DNA of 64,000 nt from Bacteroides sp. (GTDB lineage Bacteria > Bacteroidota > Bacteroidia > Bacteroidales > Bacteroidaceae). Each line of letters starts with the position of its first letter. Position 1 is the stretch's first letter. The position numbers and the translations under genes were made by a program. The notes beneath the pieces were generated by a model. That model was not told where the DNA came from and did no database searches. It saw only the letters and a list, made by a program, of their open reading frames with translations. Where the stretch lies: positions 1 through 64,000 of the forward strand of contig JALCME010000001.1 of the NCBI GenBank assembly GCA_022648295.1, written 5' to 3'. Shown in pieces: positions 55,786 through 64,000 of this stretch.

Positions 55786-57060
55786 ATGCTTACCATTAAA
55801 CAAATAACAGAAGATACCAATGCCATTATTCAAGGACTGGAGAAAAAACACTTCAAACAAGCCAAAGAAACAATTGAGCAGGTATTGGAAGCTAACAACA
55901 GAAGACGCAATTCTCAAAATCTATTAGATAACAACTTAGCAGAAGTAAATGCCTTATCCCGGTCAATAGGACAATTAATGAAAGAAGGGAAAAAAGAAGA
56001 GGCAAAAACTGCTAAAAATCGCGTAGCTGAGCTAAAGGAAGCCAACAAAACATTACAATCTTCCATGGATCAGGCATCAGAAGAATTACAGAATTTACTC
56101 TATACCATACCTAATGTCCCTTATGACAGCGTTCCGCAAGGTCTTGGAGCAGAAGATAACGTTGTAGAAAAAATGGGCGGGTTGGAAACCCAACTACCAA
56201 AAAACGCACTACCTCACTGGGAATTAGCAAAGAAATATGATTTGATAGACTTTGATCTCGGAGTAAAGATAACAGGAGCTGGATTTCCGGTTTATAAAGG
56301 CAAAGGAGCACAATTACAACGCGCACTGATTAACTTCTTTTTGGATGAAGCACGCAAATCAGGATATACCGAAATCATGCCTCCGACTGTTGTAAATGCA
56401 GCTTCCGGTTACGGCACAGGTCAACTTCCCGATAAAGAAGGACAAATGTACCATTGCGAAGTAGATGATCTATACCTTATTCCCACAGCTGAAGTGCCGG
56501 TAACTAATATTTATCGGGATGTCATTTTAGACGAGAAAGACCTTCCGATCAAGAATTGTGCATATACACAATGTTTCCGTCGGGAAGCAGGTTCATACGG
56601 TAAAGACGTGAGAGGACTAAATCGTTTACATGAATTCTCAAAAGTAGAATTAGTTCGCATCGATAAACCGGAGCACTCCAAGCAATCCCATCAGGAAATG
56701 TTGGATCATGTAGAAGGATTGCTCCAAAAGTTGGAATTGCCCTATCGTATTTTACGTTTATGCGGAGGAGATATAAGCTTTACAGCCGCCCTGTGTTTCG
56801 ACTTTGAAGTCTATTCAGAAGCTCAGAAGCGTTGGTTAGAGGTTAGTTCCGTATCAAATTTCGACACTTATCAGGCTAATCGCCTGAAATGCCGTTACCG
56901 CACAACAGAAAAAAAGACAGAACTTTGCCATACTTTAAACGGCTCGGCTTTGGCCTTACCCCGTATCGTTGCTGCTCTTCTGGAGAATAATCAAACACCG
57001 GAAGGCATCCGCATCCCTAAGGCTTTAGTACCATATACAGGATTTGATCTAATCGATTAG
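55786..57060 (+). CDS. serS: Seryl-tRNA synthetase
   Basis: A 424-residue class II synthetase. The N-terminal coiled-coil arm (about 25-110, EEAKTAKNRVAELKEANKTL) is followed by the catalytic core: motif 2 region YTQCFRREAGSYGKDVRGLNR split near residues 262-282, EVSSVSNFDTYQANRLKCRY, and motif 3 LNGSALALPRIVAALLENNQ. Length is normal. Stand-alone gene. Confidence 0.97.
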   Translation: MLTIKQITEDTNAIIQGLEKKHFKQAKETIEQVLEANNRRRNSQNLLDNNLAEVNALSRSIGQLMKEGKKEEAKTAKNRVAELKEANKTLQSSMDQASEELQNLLYTIPNVPYDSVPQGLGAEDNVVEKMGGLETQLPKNALPHWELAKKYDLIDFDLGVKITGAGFPVYKGKGAQLQRALINFFLDEARKSGYTEIMPPTVVNAASGYGTGQLPDKEGQMYHCEVDDLYLIPTAEVPVTNIYRDVILDEKDLPIKNCAYTQCFRREAGSYGKDVRGLNRLHEFSKVELVRIDKPEHSKQSHQEMLDHVEGLLQKLELPYRILRLCGGDISFTAALCFDFEVYSEAQKRWLEVSSVSNFDTYQANRLKCRYRTTEKKTELCHTLNGSALALPRIVAALLENNQTPEGIRIPKALVPYTGFDLID

Positions 57061-57161
57061 CGCTATATACAAGCTTGCCCCTACAGCACTATATTCAAAC
57101 CTATAGGGGTAAGTTATATAAATAAAACACACTAATAACAATACTTTTCCAAAAAGGTCTT

Positions 57162-57191
57162 TTTGTTTTTACCAATTAAGCCGTATCTTTG
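57162..57191 (+). promoter_or_regulatory. Promoter of the NfnAB-like gene
   Basis: TTTG (57162-57165), an 18-base spacer and TATCTTTG (57184-57191) match both consensus halves, about 56 bases before the start codon. Confidence 0.6.
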
Positions 57192-57246
57192 TAAAAGCTA
57201 CCATTTTGAAAGCAAAATACGTAATTTTACCAACTGAATTACAACA

Positions 57247-59559
57247 ATGAATAAAATCATCAGTAAAGAGCATTTTTCTGAGAAAGTCTATAAATTCGAA
57301 ATCGAAGCCCCTTTAATTGCTAAATCACGAAAGGCCGGACATTTTGTAATTGTTCGTGTAGGAGAAAAAGGAGAACGCATGCCATTGACCATTGCAGGAT
57401 CCGACCCCATACAAGGTACGATTACTTTAGTTGTACAGGAAGTAGGCCTCTCGTCCACGCGTCTATGCGAATTAAAGGCAGGTGACTACATTACAAATGT
57501 AGTAGGTCCATTAGGACAAGCTACACATATTGAAAAATTCGGAACTGTGATTTGTGCCGGCGGAGGAGTTGGTACAGCTCCCTTATTACCTATTATACAA
57601 GCTTTGAAAGCAGCAGGCAATCGCGTTATCAGTGTATTAGCCGGACGTTCCAAAGAACTTATCATTCTAGAGAAAGAGGTACGGGAAAATTCAGACGAAG
57701 TGATTATTATGACCGACGACGGTTCGTATGGCAATAAAGGATTAGTTACTGAAGGAGTGGAAAGCATAATAAAACGGGAAAAAGTAGATAAATGCTTTGC
57801 CATCGGTCCAGCCATCATGATGAAATTTGTATGTATACTGACTAAGAAATATAATATACCGACAGATGTCTCTCTAAATACCATCATGGTAGATGGCACC
57901 GGTATGTGCGGTGCATGCCGCATCACAGTAGGTGGAAAAACAAAGTTTGTGTGCGTAGATGGGCCTGAATTTGACGGGCATCAAGTGGACTTTGATGAAA
58001 TGCTAAAGCGCATGGGAGCTTTTAAAAGCATTGAGCGGGAAGAGATGCACAAACTAGATGAGCCCTTCTCCTGCAAAGTAGAATCCCAAGAGATACCTAA
58101 TGATAAAAGCCGTAATGCTACATGGCGTCAGGAACTTCGTAAGGCCATGAAGCCCAAAGAGCGCACTTCCATTCCACGTGTAAAAATGCGGGAACTTGAT
58201 GCTGAATATCGTTCTCATAATCGTAAGGAAGAGGTTAACTTAGGTTTAACAGAAGAACAGGCACTCACGGAAGCCAAACGCTGTTTAGACTGTGCTAATC
58301 CCGGATGTACGGAAGGATGCCCCGTAGGAATAGACATACCTCGTTTTATTAAAAATATAGAGCGCGGTGAATTCCTCGAAGCAGCTAAAACATTAAAAGA
58401 GACCAGCGCGCTGCCCGCGGTATGCGGACGCGTTTGTCCCCAGGAAAAGCAGTGTGAATCGAAATGTATTCATCTAAAGATGAATGAGCAACCGGTAGCT
58501 ATTGGTTATTTAGAACGCTTTGCTGCCGATTATGAACGTGAAAGTGGAAAAATTTCAGTACCGGAAATCCAAGAAAAGAAGAACACTAAAGTAGCAGTTA
58601 TAGGCTCCGGGCCTGCAGGCCTTTCTTTTGCAGGAGAAATGGCCAAATTTGGATATGACGTCACAGTATTCGAAGCTCTTCACGAAATTGGAGGCGTCTT
58701 AAAATATGGTATTCCTGAATTTCGCCTACCCAATAAGATTGTAAATACCGAGATAGACAATCTTTCGCAAATGGGCGTTCATTTTGTCAAAGACTGCATC
58801 ATCGGAAAAACCATCAGTGTGGAAGAGTTACAGGCTGATGGCTTTAAAGGTTTCTTTGTCGCTTCCGGTGCAGGATTACCGAATTTCATGAATATACCCG
58901 GTGAAAATTCAATTAATATTCTTTCCTCCAACGAATATTTAACACGCGTAAATTTAATGGATGCTGCCAGTGAGGACTCTGACACACCTGTACCTTTTGG
59001 CAAACGTGTAGCAGTCATAGGTGGCGGTAATACGGCAATGGATTCAGTCCGTACAGCCCGTCGGTTGGGAGCAGAGAAAGCTATGATTATTTACCGCCGT
59101 TCGGAAGAGGAAATGCCCGCTCGTCTTGAAGAAGTAAAACATGCAAAAGAGGAAGGTGTAGAATTTTTGACTCTGCATAATCCCATAGAATATATACCCG
59201 ACGAACAAGGAAAAGTGAAGCAAATTGTTTTGCAGAAGATGAAGCTAGGGGAACCAGATGCATCTGGGCGCCGAAGCCCGGTTCCAATTGAAGGAGCCAC
59301 GGAAACAATTGACATCGATTTAGCAATTGTCAGCATTGGGGTTTCACCAAATCCAATTGTACCTCATTCCATTAAAGGATTGGAATTGGGCCGTAAGGGA
59401 ACAATCACCGTGAATGACAGTATGCAATCATCTATCGCAGCGATTTATGCAGGAGGTGATATTGTACGTGGAGGTGCAACAGTTATTTTAGCAATGGGAG
59501 ATGGACGCAAAGCAGCCGCATCTATGAATTCTCAATTACAAAATTCACTCAAGGTATAA
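57247..59559 (+). CDS. NfnA-NfnB-like fused flavoprotein (GltD-type)
   Basis: A 770-residue fusion. Residues 1-280 form a ferredoxin-reductase/PyrK-type domain binding FAD and NAD(P), with a 2Fe-2S Cys set in DGTGMCGACRITVGG and FVCVDGPEF. From about residue 330 the second half resembles GltD/NfnB: a 4Fe-4S region (RCLDCANPGCTEGCPVGIDI, then CGRVCPQEKQCESKC), the FAD motif VIGSGPAGLSFAGEM, and the NADP motif VIGGGNTAMDSVRTARRLG. In other anaerobes NfnAB is two subunits that bifurcate electrons between NADPH, NADH and ferredoxin. Fused forms occur. Without partner genes the exact reaction is open. Confidence 0.85.
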   Translation: MNKIISKEHFSEKVYKFEIEAPLIAKSRKAGHFVIVRVGEKGERMPLTIAGSDPIQGTITLVVQEVGLSSTRLCELKAGDYITNVVGPLGQATHIEKFGTVICAGGGVGTAPLLPIIQALKAAGNRVISVLAGRSKELIILEKEVRENSDEVIIMTDDGSYGNKGLVTEGVESIIKREKVDKCFAIGPAIMMKFVCILTKKYNIPTDVSLNTIMVDGTGMCGACRITVGGKTKFVCVDGPEFDGHQVDFDEMLKRMGAFKSIEREEMHKLDEPFSCKVESQEIPNDKSRNATWRQELRKAMKPKERTSIPRVKMRELDAEYRSHNRKEEVNLGLTEEQALTEAKRCLDCANPGCTEGCPVGIDIPRFIKNIERGEFLEAAKTLKETSALPAVCGRVCPQEKQCESKCIHLKMNEQPVAIGYLERFAADYERESGKISVPEIQEKKNTKVAVIGSGPAGLSFAGEMAKFGYDVTVFEALHEIGGVLKYGIPEFRLPNKIVNTEIDNLSQMGVHFVKDCIIGKTISVEELQADGFKGFFVASGAGLPNFMNIPGENSINILSSNEYLTRVNLMDAASEDSDTPVPFGKRVAVIGGGNTAMDSVRTARRLGAEKAMIIYRRSEEEMPARLEEVKHAKEEGVEFLTLHNPIEYIPDEQGKVKQIVLQKMKLGEPDASGRRSPVPIEGATETIDIDLAIVSIGVSPNPIVPHSIKGLELGRKGTITVNDSMQSSIAAIYAGGDIVRGGATVILAMGDGRKAAASMNSQLQNSLKV

Positions 59560-59592
59560 GAAATTCCTGTAATATCTACCCAAACTACAAAA

Positions 59593-59640
59593 ACAGAGGA
59601 TAAATTCAACTCAAAAGTTGCCTTTACCCTCTGTTCTCTT
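59593..59640. terminator. Long imperfect hairpin between convergent genes
   Basis: ACAGAGG (59593-59599) pairs with CCTCTGT (59628-59634). TAAA/TTTA and CAAC/GTTG pairs continue the stem inward past two mismatches, and a T-rich TCTCTTT tail follows. It separates the NfnAB-like gene from the convergent panD. Confidence 0.75.
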
Positions 59641-59651
59641 TAATATTTATA

Positions 59652-60002
59652 CTAAATAATTTTGTTCGTAGTTGAATCAGGAAAAATAATAGTCGGCTTA
59701 AAATTTTTAGCTTCCTCAAAGTCTAACAAAGCATACGACATAATGATAATAATATCACCGAGCTGCACCTTCCGAGCAGCAGCGCCATTTAAACAAATTT
59801 TTCCAGACCCACGCTCCCCTTTAATAATATAAGTTTCAAAACGTTCACCATTATTATTGTCGGCTATATGAACTTTCTCCCCGGCAACCATATTGGCAGC
59901 ATCCATCAAGTCCTCGTCAATCGTTATACTACCGATATAATTCAAGTTAGCTTCTGTGACACAGGCACAATGGATTTTCGATTTCAACACTTCAATCATC
60001 AT
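59652..60002 (-). CDS. panD: Aspartate 1-decarboxylase
   Basis: A 116-residue pyruvoyl enzyme making beta-alanine for pantothenate. The start at 60002 follows an AGGAG-type site at suitable distance and places the self-cleavage site Gly24-Ser25 (YIGSITID) exactly as in characterised PanD. Further conserved pieces: Lys9 in KSKIHCACV and [21 protein letters not shown] longer in-frame start at 60047 would overlap panC and is not supported. It lies 28 bases after panC. Confidence 0.95.
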   Translation of the reverse strand: MMIEVLKSKIHCACVTEANLNYIGSITIDEDLMDAANMVAGEKVHIADNNNGERFETYIIKGERGSGKICLNGAAARKVQLGDIIIIMSYALLDFEEAKNFKPTIIFPDSTTNKII

Positions 60003-60030
60003 AAAGCTTAACTCCTTTTTTAAATCATAA

Positions 60031-60873
60031 CTATTTATACCTGACATTATCTATTAAACGAACTTCACCGCAGAACACCGTAATACATCCAACTACATAC
60101 CCTGACATCGTCCAATCGGCAATATTCTGTAAGGTATTGCCATCCACGATTTCAAAATATTCTAAACGTAATCCTGGAGCATCGGCAATAGCACCCTCTA
60201 CTAGTTTTTGTGTTTCGGATACGGTGTGTAAAGTGGCAAAAGTCCGACTTTCAAATAAAGCCTGTGATATCTTCAAAGCATTCTTACGCTCTTCAAAAGA
60301 CAAACGAGCATTTCTACTACTCAAAGCCAATCCATCAGCTTCACGAACAATCGGGCAGCCTACTATTTCTATGGGATATTTTATTTGACGCACCATCTCA
60401 CGTATAATAGCTAACTGCTGAAAATCTTTTTCACCAAAATAGGCACGGTCCGGTTGTACGGCATTAAAAAGTTTACTCACAATTTGGCACACTCCATTAA
60501 AATGACCCGGGCGATAAATTCCTTCCATCACTGTATCCAAAGGAGGGTAACTAAACGTTCGCATATCCTCTTCAGGATACATTTCTCTCACAGAAGGTGC
60601 AAAAACATACATTGCTCCGCACGATTCCAATAATAAACAATCTGCATCTAACGTACGCGGATATTTCTCTAAATCATTCTTATCATTAAATTGAGTAGGG
60701 TTCACAAAAACACTAACCACAGCTGCATCATTTTCTGCAACACAACGTTTCACCAATGACGCATGCCCAGCATGTAAAGCCCCCATAGTAGGAACCAAAC
60801 CCACCTTTTTACCCTGGATTTTCAACTTAGAAAGCAGAACCTGCAAATCTTTGATAGTATGTACTATTTTCAT
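60031..60873 (-). CDS. panC: Pantothenate synthetase
   Basis: A 280-residue enzyme joining pantoate and beta-alanine with ATP. The start at 60873 gives [20 protein letters not shown], the usual opening; a 21-codon extension from 60936 is not conserved in the family. The HxGH-type site is [12 protein letters not shown], with [18 protein letters not shown] and [16 protein letters not shown]. Together with panD it forms a compact pantothenate operon. Confidence 0.95.
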   Translation of the reverse strand: MKIVHTIKDLQVLLSKLKIQGKKVGLVPTMGALHAGHASLVKRCVAENDAAVVSVFVNPTQFNDKNDLEKYPRTLDADCLLLESCGAMYVFAPSVREMYPEEDMRTFSYPPLDTVMEGIYRPGHFNGVCQIVSKLFNAVQPDRAYFGEKDFQQLAIIREMVRQIKYPIEIVGCPIVREADGLALSSRNARLSFEERKNALKISQALFESRTFATLHTVSETQKLVEGAIADAPGLRLEYFEIVDGNTLQNIADWTMSGYVVGCITVFCGEVRLIDNVRYK

Positions 60874-61057
60874 TTCTATTAATATAATAACATTGCTCTT
60901 CGCAAAAACGTTGCAAAATAAACCATTATTTGCCATATAAAGAAGAAATATCGCAATTTAATGCAAATAGTATACTCCTGAAAGCACCTGCTAAAGGCCA
61001 ATTCTACAGTGAAAAACAGCAAGTTAACATATCATAAGGAATTATAGCCCAGACATA

Positions 61058-61091
61058 TTTGCTTAAGTGGACGTTTTTTTTTATATCTTTG
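61058..61091 (+). promoter_or_regulatory. Promoter of the glycogen-synthase-like gene
   Basis: TTTG (61058-61061), a 22-base spacer and TATCTTTG (61084-61091) fit the consensus, slightly long in the spacer. The site lies 25 bases before the start. Confidence 0.55.
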
Positions 61092-61116
61092 CAGAATAAT
61101 TGAGAACATTGTTATT

Positions 61117-61944
61117 ATGACAAAGGCAAACAAGGTTTTATTTATAACACAAGAGATTAGTCCTTACGTTTCAGAATCAGAAATGGCCCTTATCGGCAGA
61201 CATCTGCCACAAGCAATTCAAGAGAAAGGCCGAGAAATTAGAACATTCATGCCTAAATGGGGAAATATTAATGAACGCAGAAACCAGTTACACGAAGTAA
61301 TACGGCTTTCTGGTATGAATCTAATCATTGACGATACCGACCATCCCCTTATCATTAAAGTTGCTTCTATCCAATCCGCAAGAATGCAAGTTTATTTCAT
61401 AGATAACGATGATTATTTCCAAAACCGCATGCAAACATCTGACGAAAATGGTCTTGAATATGAAGACAATGATAGTCGTGCTATTTTCTATGCCAGAGGC
61501 GTATTAGAAACAGTAAAGAAGCTACGTTGGTGTCCGGATATTGTTCACTGTCACGGATGGATGACTGCTTTAGCCCCTTTATACATAAAAAAGGCGTACA
61601 AAGACGAACCATCTTTCCGTGATTCCAAAATCGTTTTTTCTGTCTATGACAATGATTTTAAACAACCTTTCAATGCAGACTTTACCAGCAGGCTTATGTT
61701 GAAAGGCGTTACTAAAGATGATCTAGCCAATTTAAAGGAACCAATAGACTATACCAGACTATGCAAGCTGGCAATAGACTACTCAGATGGAGTTATTCAA
61801 CAAAGTAAAAACGTCAATGAAGAAATAATAGAATATGCCAAACAATGCGGAAGACCAGTGATGAGCTATCAATCCTCTGATACTTTTGCCGATGCATGCA
61901 ATAATTTTTATGACGAAGTATGGGATACAAAACAAAAAAGTTAA
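61117..61944 (+). CDS. Half-length glycogen/starch-synthase homologue
   Basis: A 275-residue protein similar to the N-terminal Rossmann half of GT5 glycogen synthases: KVLFITQEISPYVSESEMAL, EIRTFMPKWGNINERRNQLH, VYFIDNDDYFQNR, DIVHCHGWMTALAPLYIKKA. The K-x-G-G loop near the N-terminus that binds ADP-glucose is replaced by SESEMALIG, and the whole C-terminal half with the catalytic Glu region is absent. Full enzymes are about 480 residues. Stop and context are clean, so it is not a frameshift. It probably does not polymerise glucose. Divergent from panC and followed by a DUF4270 lipoprotein gene. Confidence 0.82.
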   Translation: MTKANKVLFITQEISPYVSESEMALIGRHLPQAIQEKGREIRTFMPKWGNINERRNQLHEVIRLSGMNLIIDDTDHPLIIKVASIQSARMQVYFIDNDDYFQNRMQTSDENGLEYEDNDSRAIFYARGVLETVKKLRWCPDIVHCHGWMTALAPLYIKKAYKDEPSFRDSKIVFSVYDNDFKQPFNADFTSRLMLKGVTKDDLANLKEPIDYTRLCKLAIDYSDGVIQQSKNVNEEIIEYAKQCGRPVMSYQSSDTFADACNNFYDEVWDTKQKS

Positions 61945-61963
61945 ACTAACAAGAATTCATAGT

Positions 61964-63472
61964 ATGAAGACGAAATATATAAGTCTATTGTTTGTAACAA
62001 TACTCCTAAGTCTATGGGGATGCGACGACAACACTGGGTCTTTAGGAATAGGCATGTTACCTGATTCAGATGGAATCAAGACTCAGACAAAGACATTTGA
62101 TGTAACTACGCAAACTATAATTGCAGACTCTGTATATGCCAGAACAAGCACGGGATATATAGGACGCTTCAGTGATCCCAATTTTGGATACTATGAGGCC
62201 AGCTTTCTGACGGAATTGAATTGTACGGATAATTTCACGTTTCCTGCCGTATACGATCCAGAGAAGAAAACAGGATATATCACGGGAGATTCAATTACCG
62301 GTGCACGATTAGTCTTGTTTTACTCTAAATGGTTCGGTGATTCTTTGAATGCCTGCCGCATGAGCGTTTACGAATTAAACAAAAAGCTGGATAAAGATCG
62401 TTATACCAATATTGATCCTGAAAAATATTATAATAAATATGATTCCAATTCATTATTAGGTACCAAAGCTTATAGTGCCCATGATGAAGCAATATCTGAT
62501 AATGTACGATATGGAACAGATGCAAACGGTTATGCTCTATATTCGCCACACATATCCTTTACCCTAAGTAAAGAGTTTGGAGATAAATTGCTAAAATTAA
62601 ATAGACAACATCCTGAATATTTTAAGAATTCCGATGAATTTATCAATCACGTATTTAAGGGCATATATGCCAAATGTGAGAAAGGAGACGGAACAATACT
62701 TTACATTGATCAAGTTGCCCTTCAGGTACAATTTAATTTTTATACATTAAACGACTCTACTCATATTCCTTATAAAAAGAAAGAAACGGGAAAAACGGAT
62801 CAGGACTCGACATATTACGCGTGGAAAACAGTCTTTTCATCTACCAAAGAAGTAATTCAAGCTAATCAATTTTTGAACTCAGACTTGATAAAGAAAAAGC
62901 TCGAGGATAAAACATGTACTTATATAAAGTCACCGGCCGGTCTTTTTACAGAAGCAACATTACCTTATGATGCAATAGTTCAGCAATTGACCAATGATAC
63001 ACTGAATGCTGCAAAACTGACATTTACAAACTATGCCCAGAAAAGTGATTATAAATACAGCATGGATGTTCCAAACAATGTTCTGTTACTACGCAAAAAA
63101 GATTTCAAGAGTTTCTTTGAAGAGAGCCAACTCCCTGATAATGTAACATCTTTCGCTGTAACTCACAATAATGTAGCAACCAACCAATATACCTTTAATA
63201 ATATAGCTCGTTTGGTAACAACCTGCATCAATGAGAAGAATGCAGCGAAAGCAGCTGCAGGGAGTACGTGGAATGAGACAAAATGGGAAAATGATACGGA
63301 GTGGAATAAAGTGATTTTAATTCCCGTCACTGCAACTTATGACACAAGTGGTCAACGTCCAATATTAACAGGCGTTCAGAATGACTTGAAGCCGGGATAT
63401 GCCAAACTAAAAGGTGGGGAAGGAGAAACGAATAAGCTTAAATTAGAAATTACTTATTCTACTTCCAAATAA
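61964..63472 (+). CDS. DUF4270 lipoprotein
   Basis: A 502-residue lipoprotein with a signal ending SLWGC (Cys20). I start at 61964 because the signal peptide begins there; an in-frame upstream start overlaps the previous gene. DUF4270 features are visible: SLGIGMLPDSDGIKT close to the lipid site, TSTGYIGRFSDPNFGYYEAS, and the C-terminal LKLEITYST strand. The group is Bacteroidetes-specific and its function is unknown. The gene follows the glycogen-synthase-like gene by 19 bases, a conserved pairing in this group as far as I recall. Confidence 0.85.
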   Translation: MKTKYISLLFVTILLSLWGCDDNTGSLGIGMLPDSDGIKTQTKTFDVTTQTIIADSVYARTSTGYIGRFSDPNFGYYEASFLTELNCTDNFTFPAVYDPEKKTGYITGDSITGARLVLFYSKWFGDSLNACRMSVYELNKKLDKDRYTNIDPEKYYNKYDSNSLLGTKAYSAHDEAISDNVRYGTDANGYALYSPHISFTLSKEFGDKLLKLNRQHPEYFKNSDEFINHVFKGIYAKCEKGDGTILYIDQVALQVQFNFYTLNDSTHIPYKKKETGKTDQDSTYYAWKTVFSSTKEVIQANQFLNSDLIKKKLEDKTCTYIKSPAGLFTEATLPYDAIVQQLTNDTLNAAKLTFTNYAQKSDYKYSMDVPNNVLLLRKKDFKSFFEESQLPDNVTSFAVTHNNVATNQYTFNNIARLVTTCINEKNAAKAAAGSTWNETKWENDTEWNKVILIPVTATYDTSGQRPILTGVQNDLKPGYAKLKGGEGETNKLKLEITYSTSK

Positions 63473-63502
63473 AAGAAAAATATCTTTTTCTATAAAGTAA
63501 CT

Positions 63503-63540
63503 GGGCTAGCTCTTTTTCAGAGTTAGCCCACTCTATTTTT
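63503..63540 (+). terminator. Terminator after the DUF4270 gene
   Basis: GGGCTAGCTCT (63503-63513) pairs with AGAGTTAGCCC (63519-63529) with one G-U pair, and a T-rich tail ACTCTATTTTT follows. Confidence 0.88.
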
Positions 63541-63573
63541 ATAAATATAAACAGAATCTACATTAATACTATT

Positions 63574-64000
63574 TTATTTTGTAACCTTTTTCTTAGAAGG
63601 AGTTGTGCATTTTTCTTCAGCCTCCACTACAGGCTTTTTATTCCCTTTTCTCCCATTTTTACTAATATTTTCTTTTCTCTCCAATTTAGTCTGGAGCTTT
63701 TCTATTTCACGGTGTAATTCATCAATCTCATCACCCTGGTTTTTTATAGTAGTCAACAACGCGTTTAGTTCTTCATTGTCTATATCCACCGGATAAAGAG
63801 ATTCTACACGCTTAATAAAATCACCCAGAATATTCATATAATTGGTAAAGGCATCATAAGCCGACTCATAAATCCCCCTGCTAAAACTAAGACCGTTATT
63901 TTTAGTTGTCATAAAACGAAAGTTATTACTTGCCTGCAAATAATCCCAATCTTGCTTAATACGACGATCATCACACAGATGTACCCGTTCAGCCACACTG
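63574..64000 (-). CDS. Partial coiled-coil protein, right edge
   Basis: The minus strand is open from the right edge to a TAA at 63574. About 140 residues are visible, so the N-terminus lies outside. The seen part has a helical segment (GIYESAYDAFTNYMNILGDF), an acidic coiled coil (DELHREIEKLQTKLERKE) and a Lys/Pro-rich tail. A GTG at 63996 could be a start but no Shine-Dalgarno or promoter can be judged. The family is not recognised and there is no catalytic motif. Confidence 0.6.
   Translation of the reverse strand, partial: SVAERVHLCDDRRIKQDWDYLQASNNFRFMTTKNNGLSFSRGIYESAYDAFTNYMNILGDFIKRVESLYPVDIDNEELNALLTTIKNQGDEIDELHREIEKLQTKLERKENISKNGRKGNKKPVVEAEEKCTTPSKKKVTK

Noticed and set aside
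60003..60047. Longer start for panD
   Set aside because: It would overlap panC and shift the cleavage Ser from position 25; the AGGAG site supports 60002.
60874..60936. Longer start for panC
   Set aside because: The extra 21 residues are not part of the known enzyme, which begins at MKIVHT.

Overview
The window is a stretch of a Bacteroidales chromosome, most likely Bacteroides or Phocaeicola. The basis for this is the Bacteroidetes promoter element TAnnTTTG in front of many genes (often with a TTTG about 19-22 bases upstream), few Shine-Dalgarno sites, many Cys-anchored lipoproteins, TonB-dependent receptors, a BtuG-type vitamin B12 surface lipoprotein, DUF4270, DUF4290 and DUF3667 proteins, and an AT-rich composition. 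No rRNA, tRNA or CRISPR array was found.

Left end (1-7.2 kb): the cut-off start of an IS5-family transposase, a 5'-truncated remnant of an anaerobic sulfatase maturase, an orphan TonB-dependent receptor, a sodium:solute symporter, a secreted CE1-like esterase and a serpin lipoprotein. This is the accessory, exported part of the window.

B12 and Dlt-like region (7.2-18.6 kb): a promoter and cobalamin riboswitch precede a complete uptake set in transport order: outer-membrane receptor BtuB, surface lipoprotein BtuG, binding lipoprotein BtuF, permease BtuC and ATPase BtuD. Next is a compact four-gene operon of adenylating enzyme, carrier protein, AlgI-like MBOAT acyltransferase and SGNH-like membrane protein. 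It follows the logic of the Gram-positive dlt system but sits in a Gram-negative and is the best candidate here for a poorly described system.

Housekeeping core (18.7-35 kb): a cell-wall amidase and O-acetylhomoserine sulfhydrylase diverge. A minus-strand operon follows (yicC, gmk, a small membrane protein, nadD). A long plus-strand run carries tsaB, a DUF4290 gene, murA (active-site Cys replaced by Asp), rimM, an M23-like protein, dxr, rseP and ruvA. An unassigned gene, an M24 peptidase and gdhA complete this part.

Right half (35-64 kb): two exported peptidases (prolyl oligopeptidase and a BACON-metzincin lipoprotein); a 990-residue protein with receiver-like domains joined to a PEP-synthase ATP-binding domain; a 0.5 kb gap with four 22-bp tandem repeats; menA; rfbA-rfbB; a phosphodiesterase; a phosphate module (ppk1 and a PiT-PhoU-like fusion); cca; a HAD-DUF3667 fusion; rplU-rpmA; serS; an NfnA-NfnB-like fusion; panC-panD; a half-length glycogen synthase homologue; a DUF4270 lipoprotein; and a partial coiled-coil protein at the right edge. 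Several convergent or terminal junctions carry strong inverted repeats, two of which use the last codons of the upstream gene as one arm.
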